Assembly (NCBI GenBank): GCA_947172415.1
Contig: OX359195.1
Coordinates: 5,307,501-5,371,500 of the forward strand
Origin: Chondrosia reniformis
Taxonomy: Eukaryota; Porifera; Demospongiae; Chondrillida; Chondrillidae
DNA length: 64,000 nt
Direction: 5' to 3'
The translations under genes were made by a program, and so were the position numbers. Positions 53,279 through 64,000 of this stretch are shown one piece after another; position 1 is the stretch's first letter, and each line of letters starts with the position of its first letter. The notes beneath the pieces are model-generated. The model was given only the letters and a program-made list of their open reading frames with translations. It did no database searches and was not told where the DNA came from.

Positions 53279-56200
53279 GCTAGAATGGTGCATGATGTGG
53301 GAGAATTTCAAGGGATAGGCAACCAGTTTCCTGCCCCCCAACCCCCTAAAATAAACCCTGCTTAGCTATCTGATGTAGATGTTCCACCATTTACCTATTA
53401 CAGCAGGATCTGTGAATTGCAAAGAGTTAATTCTTCAACTAATGACTGATGTATAGCATTGGAGAATGCAGAATAAAATGTGAATGAACTTGATTAAGGA
53501 TAAAGCTATACATAGATTTAATATTATATGTCACAGATGCAAAAAGGTTATGGAATTAAGACTACCATATACCATACATCTGATTTAATATATATATTCT
53601 TAATCTTAAGGATTTAGGACGCTTAAGTGTCCTGAAAAGCTTCGAACTAAAGCTTCCTGAACGCCGCCATTTGCAAAACGATGTATTGACGTATAAATTA
53701 AATGTTGTAATAGTTGCGTATGAACATGTATTATAATATAATTTATATATGGGTCTACATAGCTTTCCGTAACATGAAGCCATACAACGTAATCGGTAAA
53801 TGAAAACAATTTAAGGGACTGCGCAGGCAGCCCCTAAAAAGTCCATTTTCTTCTTATGATGCGCGCCGTACTACACACAACTACGTAATACGTATAATAG
53901 ATAGAAACAAGAAAAATGGCACACTGTATAGCAGCTATAGCTCGGCCTAGCTGTACAAGAACAAGAACCCGTGAAACTATAGAAAAGCATGACACGATGA
54001 TTCAATAGGTAAGCAAAGTCAGACTGAGAAGCCACGCACCCACTTTCCATTATCCTAAATCTCCACTGTGGGGATCGATGATTAAAATGTGTCATTTCTT
54101 GAATATATATCACAAATTGACACATATCTGCAAGGTATGAAAGCCCTGACAAACTAAATGGGTTAAATTATGAGCTGGTAAAGCTACATATTAATCAATC
54201 AGGTACATCATATCAGTTTATATTTTTATTCAATAAGACATCCAAAAAGGAAGGACAGGGCTGCATCTGTGTATATATAAGCCATCACCACTTGCAAGGC
54301 TACCAGGCCATACCACCCAGATGCACAGCCTATATAGCTGACTGGGAGTAGGCCTTTGCCAGTGCTACCAGGCCACACTACCCAGCCAGCATCAATACAG
54401 TAATACTAGTTGAAATGTAGAAATAGTTAGGATTATTGTTCACTGTTGTTGTTAATAGAATCAAAGTCATTTTAGTTTTCTTTTTCTGTGTAAGTACTAG
54501 CAGTATACATAATAATATAATTATAAATAATTTTTGAAAGACCACACTTCAATGTAATTCACAGAGAGTGAGAGTAGAGGTGAAATCTCGGACACATCAA
54601 TATGATTAATTAGTTCATTGTCTGGTAAGAGTGTTGCATGATTAAAGAGAGAGTATCTTGGCCTTAAACACCATTGATCAGTTTCAACCTATATAGATTG
54701 TTTGAGAGCAGTTGATGACAGATTCCTCCAATCTTTCTTCTTGTTCTCTGGGAAGGATTTATGAAGTACTACTACTAGCATCTGGTCGCCTGAATAGCCT
54801 TGTTCCGATTTGAATATCAAATTACCTACAGTATTAACGACCACTCGTAGTCGCGACCACTATCTCGTCTTTGACGACGTTACGCAGTCGGCGAGACGAA
54901 TCAAAGAATAAAAAATCTGTGTATCGTAAGCCCTTTGATATATGTGCTTTCTTATTAAACACTTTAATAACCTACGCTAAATGTAGCAGCAACAGATATA
55001 TAGCGGTTGCCAATTTCCATGGGCGGCCATTTTTCTTATCCACTTGAAGGCTTTTGTATACTATCTGATACATACTTCAGTGCAGGTCGGTGCCAGATAC
55101 TGTCTAAACTGACCTTTAAGATAAGAGGTGGTAACATTGATATATATACATATGTATGCATGCTTATTATAGCCAGAGTTTGTGACAACACCTTAAATGG
55201 AATTTGTATTATATATATGCATATGTATCCATACAATATTCATATGTATATATAGTATATAATCACAGGGAACAGTAGCGAGGTAGGTTAATTGCAAGTC
55301 CTTGTAATACGAGAGAGATCAAGCTTGTTTTCAGGTTATATGTTATAAGTTCTTTATTTATTATGAGTAAAGACACTGCTGCAAACTATGGCTTTTGATC
55401 ACAAGATGAAGTAATCTATCCTGAAGGAAAATTTGTAAGTATATAAGCAATATTAGTTGCCCCATGCATTGGATTACATGTTTTTGAATCTTTTGTGAAT
55501 CTAGTTTGACATACAGTATAAGTGCCAACTGTGTTACGTTGTGAGTGAATGCATGGATGTGCCAATATAAACAAGGGTTAATTAATGTTCAGAATGTGAC
55601 CAGTGGAAAGATGCGCACTGCACCCAACAATCTATATGTTGCCATCCGTACTTAATAATGACATGGCTATACCCACACACTATACTGAGCCTGAGGTCCT
55701 ATTATGGCTGTACATATGCATGTAGTGTATATTCTCAAATAGTTTAATATCAGAGGTTGGTCTTTATATATATGAACCTCTTTACTGTAATTAGCTTCAA
55801 GCTGTAGTCTTATATGTATATGTCCATATACAATAGAGTATTTATGCTGTAGCTTGTTTCTTATATATGACAAACTATATTATGTGCTGTTGTATAGGTG
55901 TTTCAAATTTAGGTGTTGTAGACACCACTATATGTATGTATTATATCTATATAATAAAGACAGATTTGAACTTGGCCTTTTTAGAGAGGTGGTTGCATTG
56001 TAGAAAGCCTTATGTATGGCCCATTGTAATAGACCAATACTGGCAGGACTTTAAGAGCCCAGCAGGCTCTAATTCAGAGGTAATCAACCACACAATTCAG
56101 GGAAACTCTTATATAAACAGGTTTACGCTATAGACATGTATACATGTACTGGAACATTTGAATTTCTCGTAATGACTATGCTATGTTAAATGCAGTCAAT

Positions 56201-57552
56201 ATCCAGGTAATTATAGGGACATTTTGATGATGTGTAAATATATAGTTACAATGGCCTTAAAATCTTATATATATATGTATTTTTATAAAGTGACATGTAT
56301 ATGCTTTTTAGCAGTTGTATATATACACACATACAGTCATCCAGCCAATGGAAGGATGGATGTTAATAAGAAACACTCCTGAGATATATAAGAAGGAAAT
56401 GTTCCAGCATATATAAAACTTTAAACATGCATACTCTATAGGAATGTGAATTGGTTTGAATTGTACATGAGAGTATTTAAACAATCCAGAGCTGCATGAC
56501 CAATTAGTGTGCAAGGTAATGAATGGTATGTAGGAGGATCCAGTACGTGTACACTGTGTGTGTTTTGTGGGCAGACGTATTGGAGTCATGGTCAGGTATT
56601 TAATTGAATTCAGTTAAGGGTTATACAAATCTATATTCATGTATCACTACATGTTATTATATTCATAGCTAATTGCATACACAAAATTTTGTCCTCTGCA
56701 TGAAGTGGTGTTTTAGAGATTTTTGAAATGCTAGAAAGGTTATTCTTAGTACATGAAAATATTATGACCAAAAAGTGTTTATAGCTTATATACGTATGTA
56801 TATAGTCTATTATATATTTAGGCACTGAAACTTACATATAAGGGACACTTTGCTATGAAAGGTTGCCAAAATATATTGTTTCTTCCATAAAGGTTGTCCT
56901 TTAATCAAAGGACTGTTTAAAATTTGACTGACTGACTGGATAATTAATAATTTTGTAATTTCATGTGTTTGACAGCTTAAGAAGAGTAACTTACACTTTC
57001 ATCATTAAATTCCCGATTATGAATATTGGACTTACTTGGACTATATAGATCTATCATTCAAAATGGCAGCACTAATATGCTGAAGCTGGAGTACTCAGTT
57101 TTAAAGCCTGTTTCATGGTCCAAATCACCATCCCTCAATACTTAATTAACAGCTTTACCTGGAAGGCAGATGTTCTACCAGTAGCTAGAGATACCATTTA
57201 CCCAATAGTATACTGAGAACAAAAATCCAGATCCTTTGCTTCTTTTTTTGAGGTGTGTCCACATTAGATTGAGGTACGTACAACCATGTTTAAGAAAATT
57301 ATAAATTACTTTAATTGCATGGAAACATTTACTACAAAGAGTCTTCGCCAAGCACTAAATCCTTTGAATTCAACTATAATTTTATCTCCACCCCCAGTAT
57401 AATATACAGACAATACATGCATGAAGTAGTAAAGGAGTATATATACTAACTCAAAATGATATACTTCCATAATTATTTTAATTGAAGTAAACATTATGAG
57501 TAATGTTATGAGTAATGTAATGCAGGATGACCTAATTGTATATAAGTTGTTG

Positions 57553-57800
57553 TAGATTTGTACTGCAAGTTACATAAAACTCTTGTTTACACATACGTAC
57601 ATATATATACATGGCACATTCTTTATTCAATTTAGGGACAACATAATGTGGGAATGCTTTTGTGATGAGCCAGTTAAATTTGTCACCATGTAGCTATAAG
57701 TTTTCTCTAGTAGGTATGCAAATTGAGTGAATGAAACTTTTTATAGTGTGGGCATGTAGTTTTGAATTTTACTACTGAGAACAATGGTTCAAAGCTGACC
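57553..57800 (+). repeat. Direct duplication, copy 1 (copy 2 at 58387-58622)
   Basis: Both contain GGCACATTCTTTATTCAATT, GGGACAACATAATGTGGGAA, CACCATGTAGCTATAAGTTT and CTGAGAACAATGGTTCAAAG; they differ by a few substitutions and small gaps (one (TA)n block is missing from copy 2). Confidence 0.92.
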
Positions 57801-58386
57801 ATATAGTGGTAGTTACATGTGTAGGAGATGTAGTTTTGATAGTTATGTATGTACATATATGGAGGTGTTTAGTAGAATTCAGGGATATACGTATGTATGT
57901 GTATAGAACAATAAGGGGCAAGGAGCACTAGTTTGTATATGGTATATATGCATGCAATGCACTCAAAATAATTTTAAAAAGTACATGTACAGTATACAGT
58001 ATAGCATCTATTGTGAGCTATATAGTCCTTAACATTATGTTTCCTTAATCACAATTTCTTAAAATATTCCATCCTTCATTTCTTATAATATATGCGTATA
58101 ACAATAATAACATACAATACAGTTGTGCATACATACTACTATACATAACCAACCTTTTAACTGGTTAACTGCACATCTAAGTGATGTCTAAGATTAATTT
58201 TGGTATATTATAGTACTAGTAGTCTTGGTATGTATACTTTTTTAGAAGGTTGTAAAAAAACATTTTATTGTCCTGTATGTTGGCACTATGCTGTTTTTGA
58301 ATGTACATTTCTAAATGACTATATATTCTCCATGGCATTATTCAAGGATAATTAGACATTTCATTTGTAAGCAAGTTGCTCAGGAT

Positions 58387-58622
58387 AGATTTGTACTCCA
58401 AGTTACATAGAACTCTTGTTTACACATACGTACATGGCACATTCTTTATTCAATTTAGGGACAACATAATGTGGGAATGTTTTGTGATGAGCTAGCTAAA
58501 TTTGTCACCATGTAGCTATAAGTTTTCTCTAGTAGGTATGCAAATTGTGTGAATGAAAAGTTTATAGTGTGGGCATGTAGTTTTGAATTTTACTACTGAG
58601 AACAATGGTTCAAAGCCGACAA
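58387..58622 (+). repeat. Direct duplication, copy 2
   Basis: See copy 1 at 57553-57800. The two are separated by about 590 bases of different sequence. Confidence 0.92.
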
Positions 58623-59301
58623 TTTTAGTGGGAGTTCCTTTGAAGGCAGACTGGGAGTCATGTATAGGTAAATGAATGGACTATGCATTACAGGGAAGTA
58701 GTATACATACAATAACTTAATATAGTCTACATAATATTATATATACTATCAGTGTGTATGCATACAGTATAATATATATATATATAATAGCTTTCTTTAA
58801 TTTTAGCTGGGTAATTATACCTAGATTATGTCTGAGAATTGAAGGTATTGGTTAAATGTTTGAACTGTCATATAGATGTCATTTATATTACCCTAGGTGT
58901 GCTAATAAGTGTACCCTAATGCTTATTTTATGGCTAATAATTAACAATAGCAATATATTGTCTGCAAGTTGCACAAATACATGTTGACACTATCGTAGTT
59001 AAATATTTATCTCAAAATGAAAATATATTATCCATAGCATTTTTTAAGGATAGTTAGACGTTTGATGAATATCTTAATACATTATATAGGTATTCTTCAA
59101 AAGTATGTATTATACGTATGTAGTCAAAGTTACATACGTACTTATAATCTGCTTTGAATTAATGAAAGATGTGCGTAATAACCTTATTAATTATGAACTT
59201 GTATTGATTCAGAAATTAGGCATGCAGGATTACACTAGCATAGGTTTAGGGATATTTAAAAGAACTTATACTATAACTACTGTAACTATAACTATACTAT
59301 A

Positions 59302-59340
59302 ACTATATACTCCCACATAATGCATTTGGGAGTATATAGT
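59302..59340. repeat. Perfect 14-bp inverted repeat, 11-nt loop
   Basis: ACTATATACTCCCA (59302-59315) and TGGGAGTATATAGT (59327-59340) around CATAATGCATT. Confidence 0.9.
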
Positions 59341-60044
59341 GAATCATTTGCACAACAATTCCTAGTATTCCACCCAATGATTAAGCCAAAATGGCAGATC
59401 CTAGTGCAGGCCTGTACGCAGGGGTTTGGAGGATTCAAAAGAACCCCCACTCGCTTAGGAGTCCTGAGTAGCAACTTATTATTATAGTGGTAGCCTTAGC
59501 TGCTAGCTAGCGATTGTAAGCTAGACCATCTCCTTGTGCATGCCTTAGTTCTTGAAATTTAACCTAACAACTTGTATGATCTATAAAGAGCCATGTGGGC
59601 ATAGTAGGTGTAGTTCTTGAGCATATTTGGATAAAATTAAGTATTGCCTAATGTTCAAAATGGCGGACAAAAATGGAAAACCATGTGAATGTGCTTTTGC
59701 ATGGTTTTCCACTCTAAATAAGATACAATACAATATATCCTGCACATTAAGATATTCTCTCCTATAGCAATGAACACTTTCCATATATATATAAACAATA
59801 GCTTTTGTTTAACAGTTTGTGATTAAATGTATTTCATTCTCCATTAATTTTGTATACATTTTCTCATTGTATATTTTAGGCTTACACACTTGTGACTTAA
59901 TGTCATATCATTTAGGATATCTTGAAAAAGATCAGAAGATTATTGATCAATTCGATAAATGTACACACTTTCTATGTGCTATTATAGCCTAGTTCAGTAT
60001 CGCAGACTGATCTAATTGTCCTAATTATATAAGTAATAAGGATT

Positions 60045-60150
60045 TTGAAGAAAACCCTCGTAGTCGAAACGTCTGACAATCAAAAAGAGACAACAAAACT
60101 GCGTCTTTAGATGCTCTAAAAGTCGAAAGATGATCCTTTCAAAAGATTAT
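60045..60150 (-). repeat. Family P element
   Basis: GTCGAAACGTCTGACAATC, then GCGTCTTTAGATGCTCTAAA and GTCGAAAGATGATCCTTTCA: the P blocks with the arm on the opposite side from the copy at 36003. Confidence 0.75.
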
Positions 60151-62518
60151 ATAAGTAAGTTTATTTTGAAAACAATATTGGAAATTGCCACAAAGATAAG
60201 ACAGATACGCATGTTACATCAAATTAGAAAATGGTGAAAAAGAGTAAATAGTATCATAGATTTTATTATAATATACATCATATCTTTTGATGCTTTATAT
60301 GCAATCAGTCTGAGTTAATATATATTTATGTTTTTAAATTGAATGTACTTATGTATTAGCTAGATACATCTCTTTATCTAATTGTTTTCAGCAGACATTT
60401 TGTAATTGTAACCTATTGTTCTGTTTATATACAGTAAAAAGTAGGTACATGTATGAATAAGAAAGAATGAAAAGAGATATAAGTCAAAACACTTTTACAG
60501 TACCAGTGTACTGTCTTTTTGCATTGATTCACAATATAATATTATTTTTGACAATATACGTATATACACACATATACGTATATACATTACTTATCCATAG
60601 GTGTTTCTATTGAAAATACATGCGACCTGCCATACATAACCTTCCTTAATTCTCATGTTTATTTAGGTACCTTGTAATTGATTTCTGAATAAAGAATTGA
60701 ATTATATTATGTTCCTCACTATATACATGTACCACTATATAATACATATTCTAACAATCTGGATAATATATATATAAGTGATAAGTAAGCCATGCATAAT
60801 TAATTACAAACACACATCATGAAAATAGGATCAAATTAAACAATCCAGGAAATTTAATCAAGCTGCTTTTGACCGCACTGTGTTCTGCCACTGAGCTATA
60901 CAATTGGCATGTAGATCATGCAGAGAGCTCAAGTACTCTCTAAGTATAGATGGCCAAAAAACATGGCTGCCCTAGACACCATGCTGAATCTTTACATCTC
61001 TATATATCTATATCTATATAGTAGACAAATCATGATCACTGGATCATAAGTTGATGAGATATGGATACATAATATAATAATAATAATAGTTTATTAAAGT
61101 GACTTATGCTATTACACTAAAAAAGCAGCACTAGACCAAGCCGGGCCCATGAGTCACTATAACAAAATTAATGTATAGTTAGGTAAAGTAAAGTATGTCT
61201 GGTCTGGTCTGAAGTGACTGATTCACACAAGATCTTCGGGAGTTATAGAGTCTTCCTTCGCATTAACTAGATAAGTTGGCAGCATATTTAACAATAGTAT
61301 AATATACAAATAACATAGATTATAAATATCAAAATTAATGTAATATATAGTTAATTATTATACATATTCTGTATATTAACGGTTACATGATATTTGATAT
61401 ATATCTGCAAAATGTACATGTGTAACTTTCACATATATAAGTATATACAATGGTTTTCCATGTTCAGCTGGCTAAGGATCATTGATCTCCTATATATAAA
61501 GAGAGAGTTGAAAACTACATGTGCAACTCATGTTGCATGTCATTTGCTGAACAGAAGAGGGTGGGTGGTACCAATGCATGTATATACAACTGGCAACAAA
61601 CAGATATATACAACTCTAGCTATGTAGCATATCTGTATCATTATATGCTTGTCGTATATATATATATACCTCCTACATGTATACATTTAAATATATACCT
61701 TACAGTTCCAATTGAATTTACTTTTTACATTATGGTGAATATATACATGTATATTAAAAAAATCAGACCTTGGTATATATCAAAGTGAAATTGAACTTAC
61801 CTATTTTATATCTTTCATTATATATGAAGATTGTCATTTTTAAAATCTTTTTATTAGTTAGCTTACTGCATGGTTGTATACGTATATGACCAGTCAGCAA
61901 CTGAAATCTCTTGGCTCATTTAAAAGCCAGCAAGGATCAATTAAGAAAAAAATCCCTCATATGAATTTATTACCATGCAGTATAGGGATAATTTTAACTA
62001 AAAATGGTCCTATATAACTCATTAATAAGCATGCAGATTCAATTCAATGCACTACATATTTAATTTATATATGTACATGAATGGGTTAGCTCATGTATAT
62101 TATATATAGAAGATATAATGTCTATATGGCATTGCATATAATGCGAGGATATAGGAGGTATAATAGATTGCTTCTGACCACTGTATTATTATATACGACA
62201 CTGTTAAAATTTGTTGGCCCCATGCATGTGTTAGATAAACATGTTATCAACCACTACTGATTGCTATTTATATATTATATCTCCATATATGTCTAACAGA
62301 AACGATAACACTTATCCATTCAGCGACCGCAATTTTCAGGGTTGTCCATGTATAGTAGGCATAGCTCCACTGTATTTAAATAGGGCGATCTGACTTGCAA
62401 GCGTGCTAAACTATAAAGAAGCTTAAAGCAATTTTCCTTGACTGACAAAAATCATTAAAGCGCGGATTTTATAATCTAGTGAACGAGGAATATAACTTAT
62501 AACCATTGCTGACAACAA

Positions 62519-62845
62519 ATGGGCTACAACATTGTGCTCATCTTTCTACTCGTCTCCTCTTGCGTGCCACTTGCTGCATCCAAAGGGTTAGATGGGGGTA
62601 ATCAATGTGGAGCCATTCCTCATGACGGCATACCGACTCATATTTTGCTAAAGTTGCTGGCTGAAGAAAGCGCCGGAAAAATCAGCGAGAGCGTGCTCCA
62701 GCTAGAAAGAAGAATCGCGACTGTGATCAACAATGCTACATCCAATTTTCAATATTCTCTGCACAACCTGTCTTCTCAGGTATATGCACTGCAACACCAG
62801 AATCAAGAATTAACTTGTGATCCAACCACTTCTATTGCAAGTTAG
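62519..62845 (+). CDS. Small secreted protein (or first exon of one), unrecognised
   Basis: A 108-residue frame starting MGYNIVLIFLLVSSCVPLAA, a clear signal peptide with likely cleavage before SKGLDGG. The mature part has two cysteines (NQCGAIP, LTCDPTT) and a middle stretch ESVLQLERRIATVINNATSN followed by YSLHNLSSQVYALQHQNQEL that looks like a short coiled coil with two N-glycosylation sequons (NAT, NLS). I know no family. A good splice donor (TCTCAG before GTATAT at 62780) lies inside the frame, so the coding region may instead end there and continue in an exon outside the window. The (TA)-rich upstream region gives no firm promoter. Confidence 0.55.
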   Translation: MGYNIVLIFLLVSSCVPLAASKGLDGGNQCGAIPHDGIPTHILLKLLAEESAGKISESVLQLERRIATVINNATSNFQYSLHNLSSQVYALQHQNQELTCDPTTSIAS

Positions 62846-63927
62846 CTATTATGTTTACAGTATATGTTTATTAAAACTGTATTTAATTTAGAAACTTAAG
62901 TTTCATAGGCTGGTATATATATATACATACTATAGCTAATGTAATTTATTATTGCTAAATATATACAGTTGATATCCCCTTTTAAATATATAATTAATTA
63001 CAAGAAATATACTATTATAAGCTGAAACAATATATACTGGAAAAATAAAATATCAATATTAGGTAGATAAAAAATAGTTCATGACAAGTGATATATATAC
63101 AATAACAGCAACGGCATCATTTTGGATTGCCAAAGGAGCTGTGCTGACAGAGATATCAGTCTAAGTAGGAATGGCTGGGGAAAAAAATGGCCGCCCTATC
63201 CGATGTATTAGCAATCAACACCTCATAAAGCGCCAACGAAGCGATTTTTGGTTATATTCGGTTATTTGCAGCCATTAATGCACGCTTTCCTAGATATCAA
63301 AAAACATGTTTCGACGCTCTACACGCTCTACAGCGTTCAAAAAGCGGCTAACCAGGAATAGACCCATTTCCAAAATTCATTTTTAGGCAGCCCCTTATAT
63401 TGTTTTCATTTGCCGATTACGTTGTACGGGCTTCATGTTACGGAAAGATATATATACAGTGCAAGTTACAATATACTAAGGTAATCTAAATAAATAAATA
63501 AATAAATAATATAATATAATATAATTAAATAATTCATATGGCTACAAGAAAGGATCTAGAAACAAAATGGGCATATCATCATAAAGTGTAGAGTGTAAAA
63601 CTCGTTTTAAATTGAGGGATTTCTTATTTAGGCCTCCGTTTGTTAGAAAACGGAGGACAAAGTCTGCATATAAAAGGCCATAGGACTATAGAAAACCTAT
63701 GGAAAATTTATATTCAAACCATGTGTTGTATTAATTAAAATTTTCAATTTGTCAGATAATTGTGAAACCAACATATATCGTGGTACATCTGCATAGGAAA
63801 CGTCTGGCGAAGTTTTGCTTAATTAAATGAGCAAAATAATCAAAATATAATGAAGAATTCAAAGTTACGATTGCGCAAGCTGGTGATGTTTGTGATGTTC
63901 TTCTAATGCGTCACCAACACCTCTCGT
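62846..63927. other. Intergenic, right end
   Basis: Holds the second end of the distant inverted repeat (63383-63446), an (AATA)n tract near 63490 and a small hairpin CCTCCGTTT...AAACGGAGG at 63633-63656. Confidence 0.5.
63383..63446 (-). repeat. Inverted partner of 53758-53832
   Basis: AGGCAGCCCCTTATATTGTT, TTCATTTGCCGATTACGTTG and GGCTTCATGTTACGGAAAG match the reverse complement of 53758-53832 with a few changes and one gap. Confidence 0.85.
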
Positions 63928-64000
63928 ATGTCGCTCCGTAAACATTTAGTGAATCATGTGACGTTGCGGAAACGTCACCGGCTCGTTGCTGAAGAAGATC
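63928..64000 (+). CDS. Possible first exon of a gene running off the right edge
   Basis: The ATG at 63928 opens a 24-codon frame to the end of the window (MSLRKHLVNHVTLRKRHRLV, then AEED). Local GC content rises, as at other gene starts here, and the peptide is basic. No family recognised. Confidence 0.35.
   Translation, partial: MSLRKHLVNHVTLRKRHRLVAEED

Larger units (their letters stand above)
52491..62518. other. 10-kb stretch without a recognisable gene
   Basis: AT-rich and full of TATA/TACGTA runs. Contents seen: a family P fragment at 52515-52555, the minisatellite at 53012, one end of a distant inverted repeat at 53758-53832, duplicated blocks near 54280-54400, a 240-bp direct duplication at 57553/58387, SINE heads near 57090-57190 and 60860-60915, a hairpin at 59302-59340, and a P element at 60045. 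The 88-codon frame at 55867-56133 has no domain that I know. An RNA gene or a gene with tiny exons could be missed. Confidence 0.5.

Noticed and set aside
52885-53318. Long frames on both strands (LYEPQSRRV, MNLNQEGCGC, IEVHTAAPF)
   Set aside because: All arise from the 30-bp minisatellite, whose unit length is a multiple of three.
55867-56133. 88-codon frame as a gene
   Set aside because: No domain, no splice context and AT-rich composition; could be chance.

Overview
This is eukaryotic nuclear DNA from an animal with a compact, AT-rich, intron-rich genome. All multi-exon genes have GT-AG introns. The gene content (BTB-Kelch, NHERF-like PDZ protein, PAQR receptor, CSRP-type LIM protein, cytosolic sulfotransferase) is metazoan. 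Close gene packing, short 5' intergenic gaps and many TACGTA-type AT tracts suggest an early-branching animal, most likely a sponge; that last step is inference and the species is not identified.

Layout: MYG1 exonuclease (-, 3' end off the left edge); an unrecognised small protein (+, 3991); a broken Kelch fragment and an intact intronless Kelch-like gene (+, 5483-7189); a 28-exon TGFBRAP1/Vps3-type tethering gene (+, 8603-20069) rebuilt exon by exon to 875 residues; a FAAH2-like amidase (-, 21355-22863) head to head with BDP1 of TFIIIB (+, 22907-27798); a one-PDZ NHERF-like gene (+, 28293-29311); MOZART2 (-, 30089-30950); a cytosolic sulfotransferase (-, 31122-33191); WDR4 (+, 33676-46043); a three-LIM CSRP gene (+, 46545-49686); Hikeshi/OPI10 (-, 50628-51312) head to head with a PAQR receptor (+, 51471-52490); then about 10 kb without a recognisable gene; a small secreted protein (+, 62519); and a possible first exon at the right edge. 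The genes are mainly housekeeping (endosome tethering, Pol III initiation, tRNA m7G modification, gamma-tubulin complex, nuclear import) and form no single pathway.

The most unusual structure is in WDR4. Two introns, about 36.9-44.1 kb, carry about a dozen divergent, same-strand copies of a 165-190 nt unit. Each has a conserved 5' box (GATAAGGTAACCACAAGT-like), a variable middle, a CTTTTTGTAAAGG box and a 3' hairpin whose two arms change together between copies. This looks like an intron-hosted family of structured RNAs, or a local tandem repeat that has kept a fold. I do not recognise it.

Other notable points are an amidase that lacks the GGSS segment carrying the cis-serine of its catalytic triad, a BDP1 that stops right after its SANT domain, at least ten unrelated minisatellites (mostly intronic), several short interspersed repeat families (tRNA-derived SINEs, palindromic elements with a hammerhead-like core), and a perfect 28-bp hairpin behind the Kelch gene.
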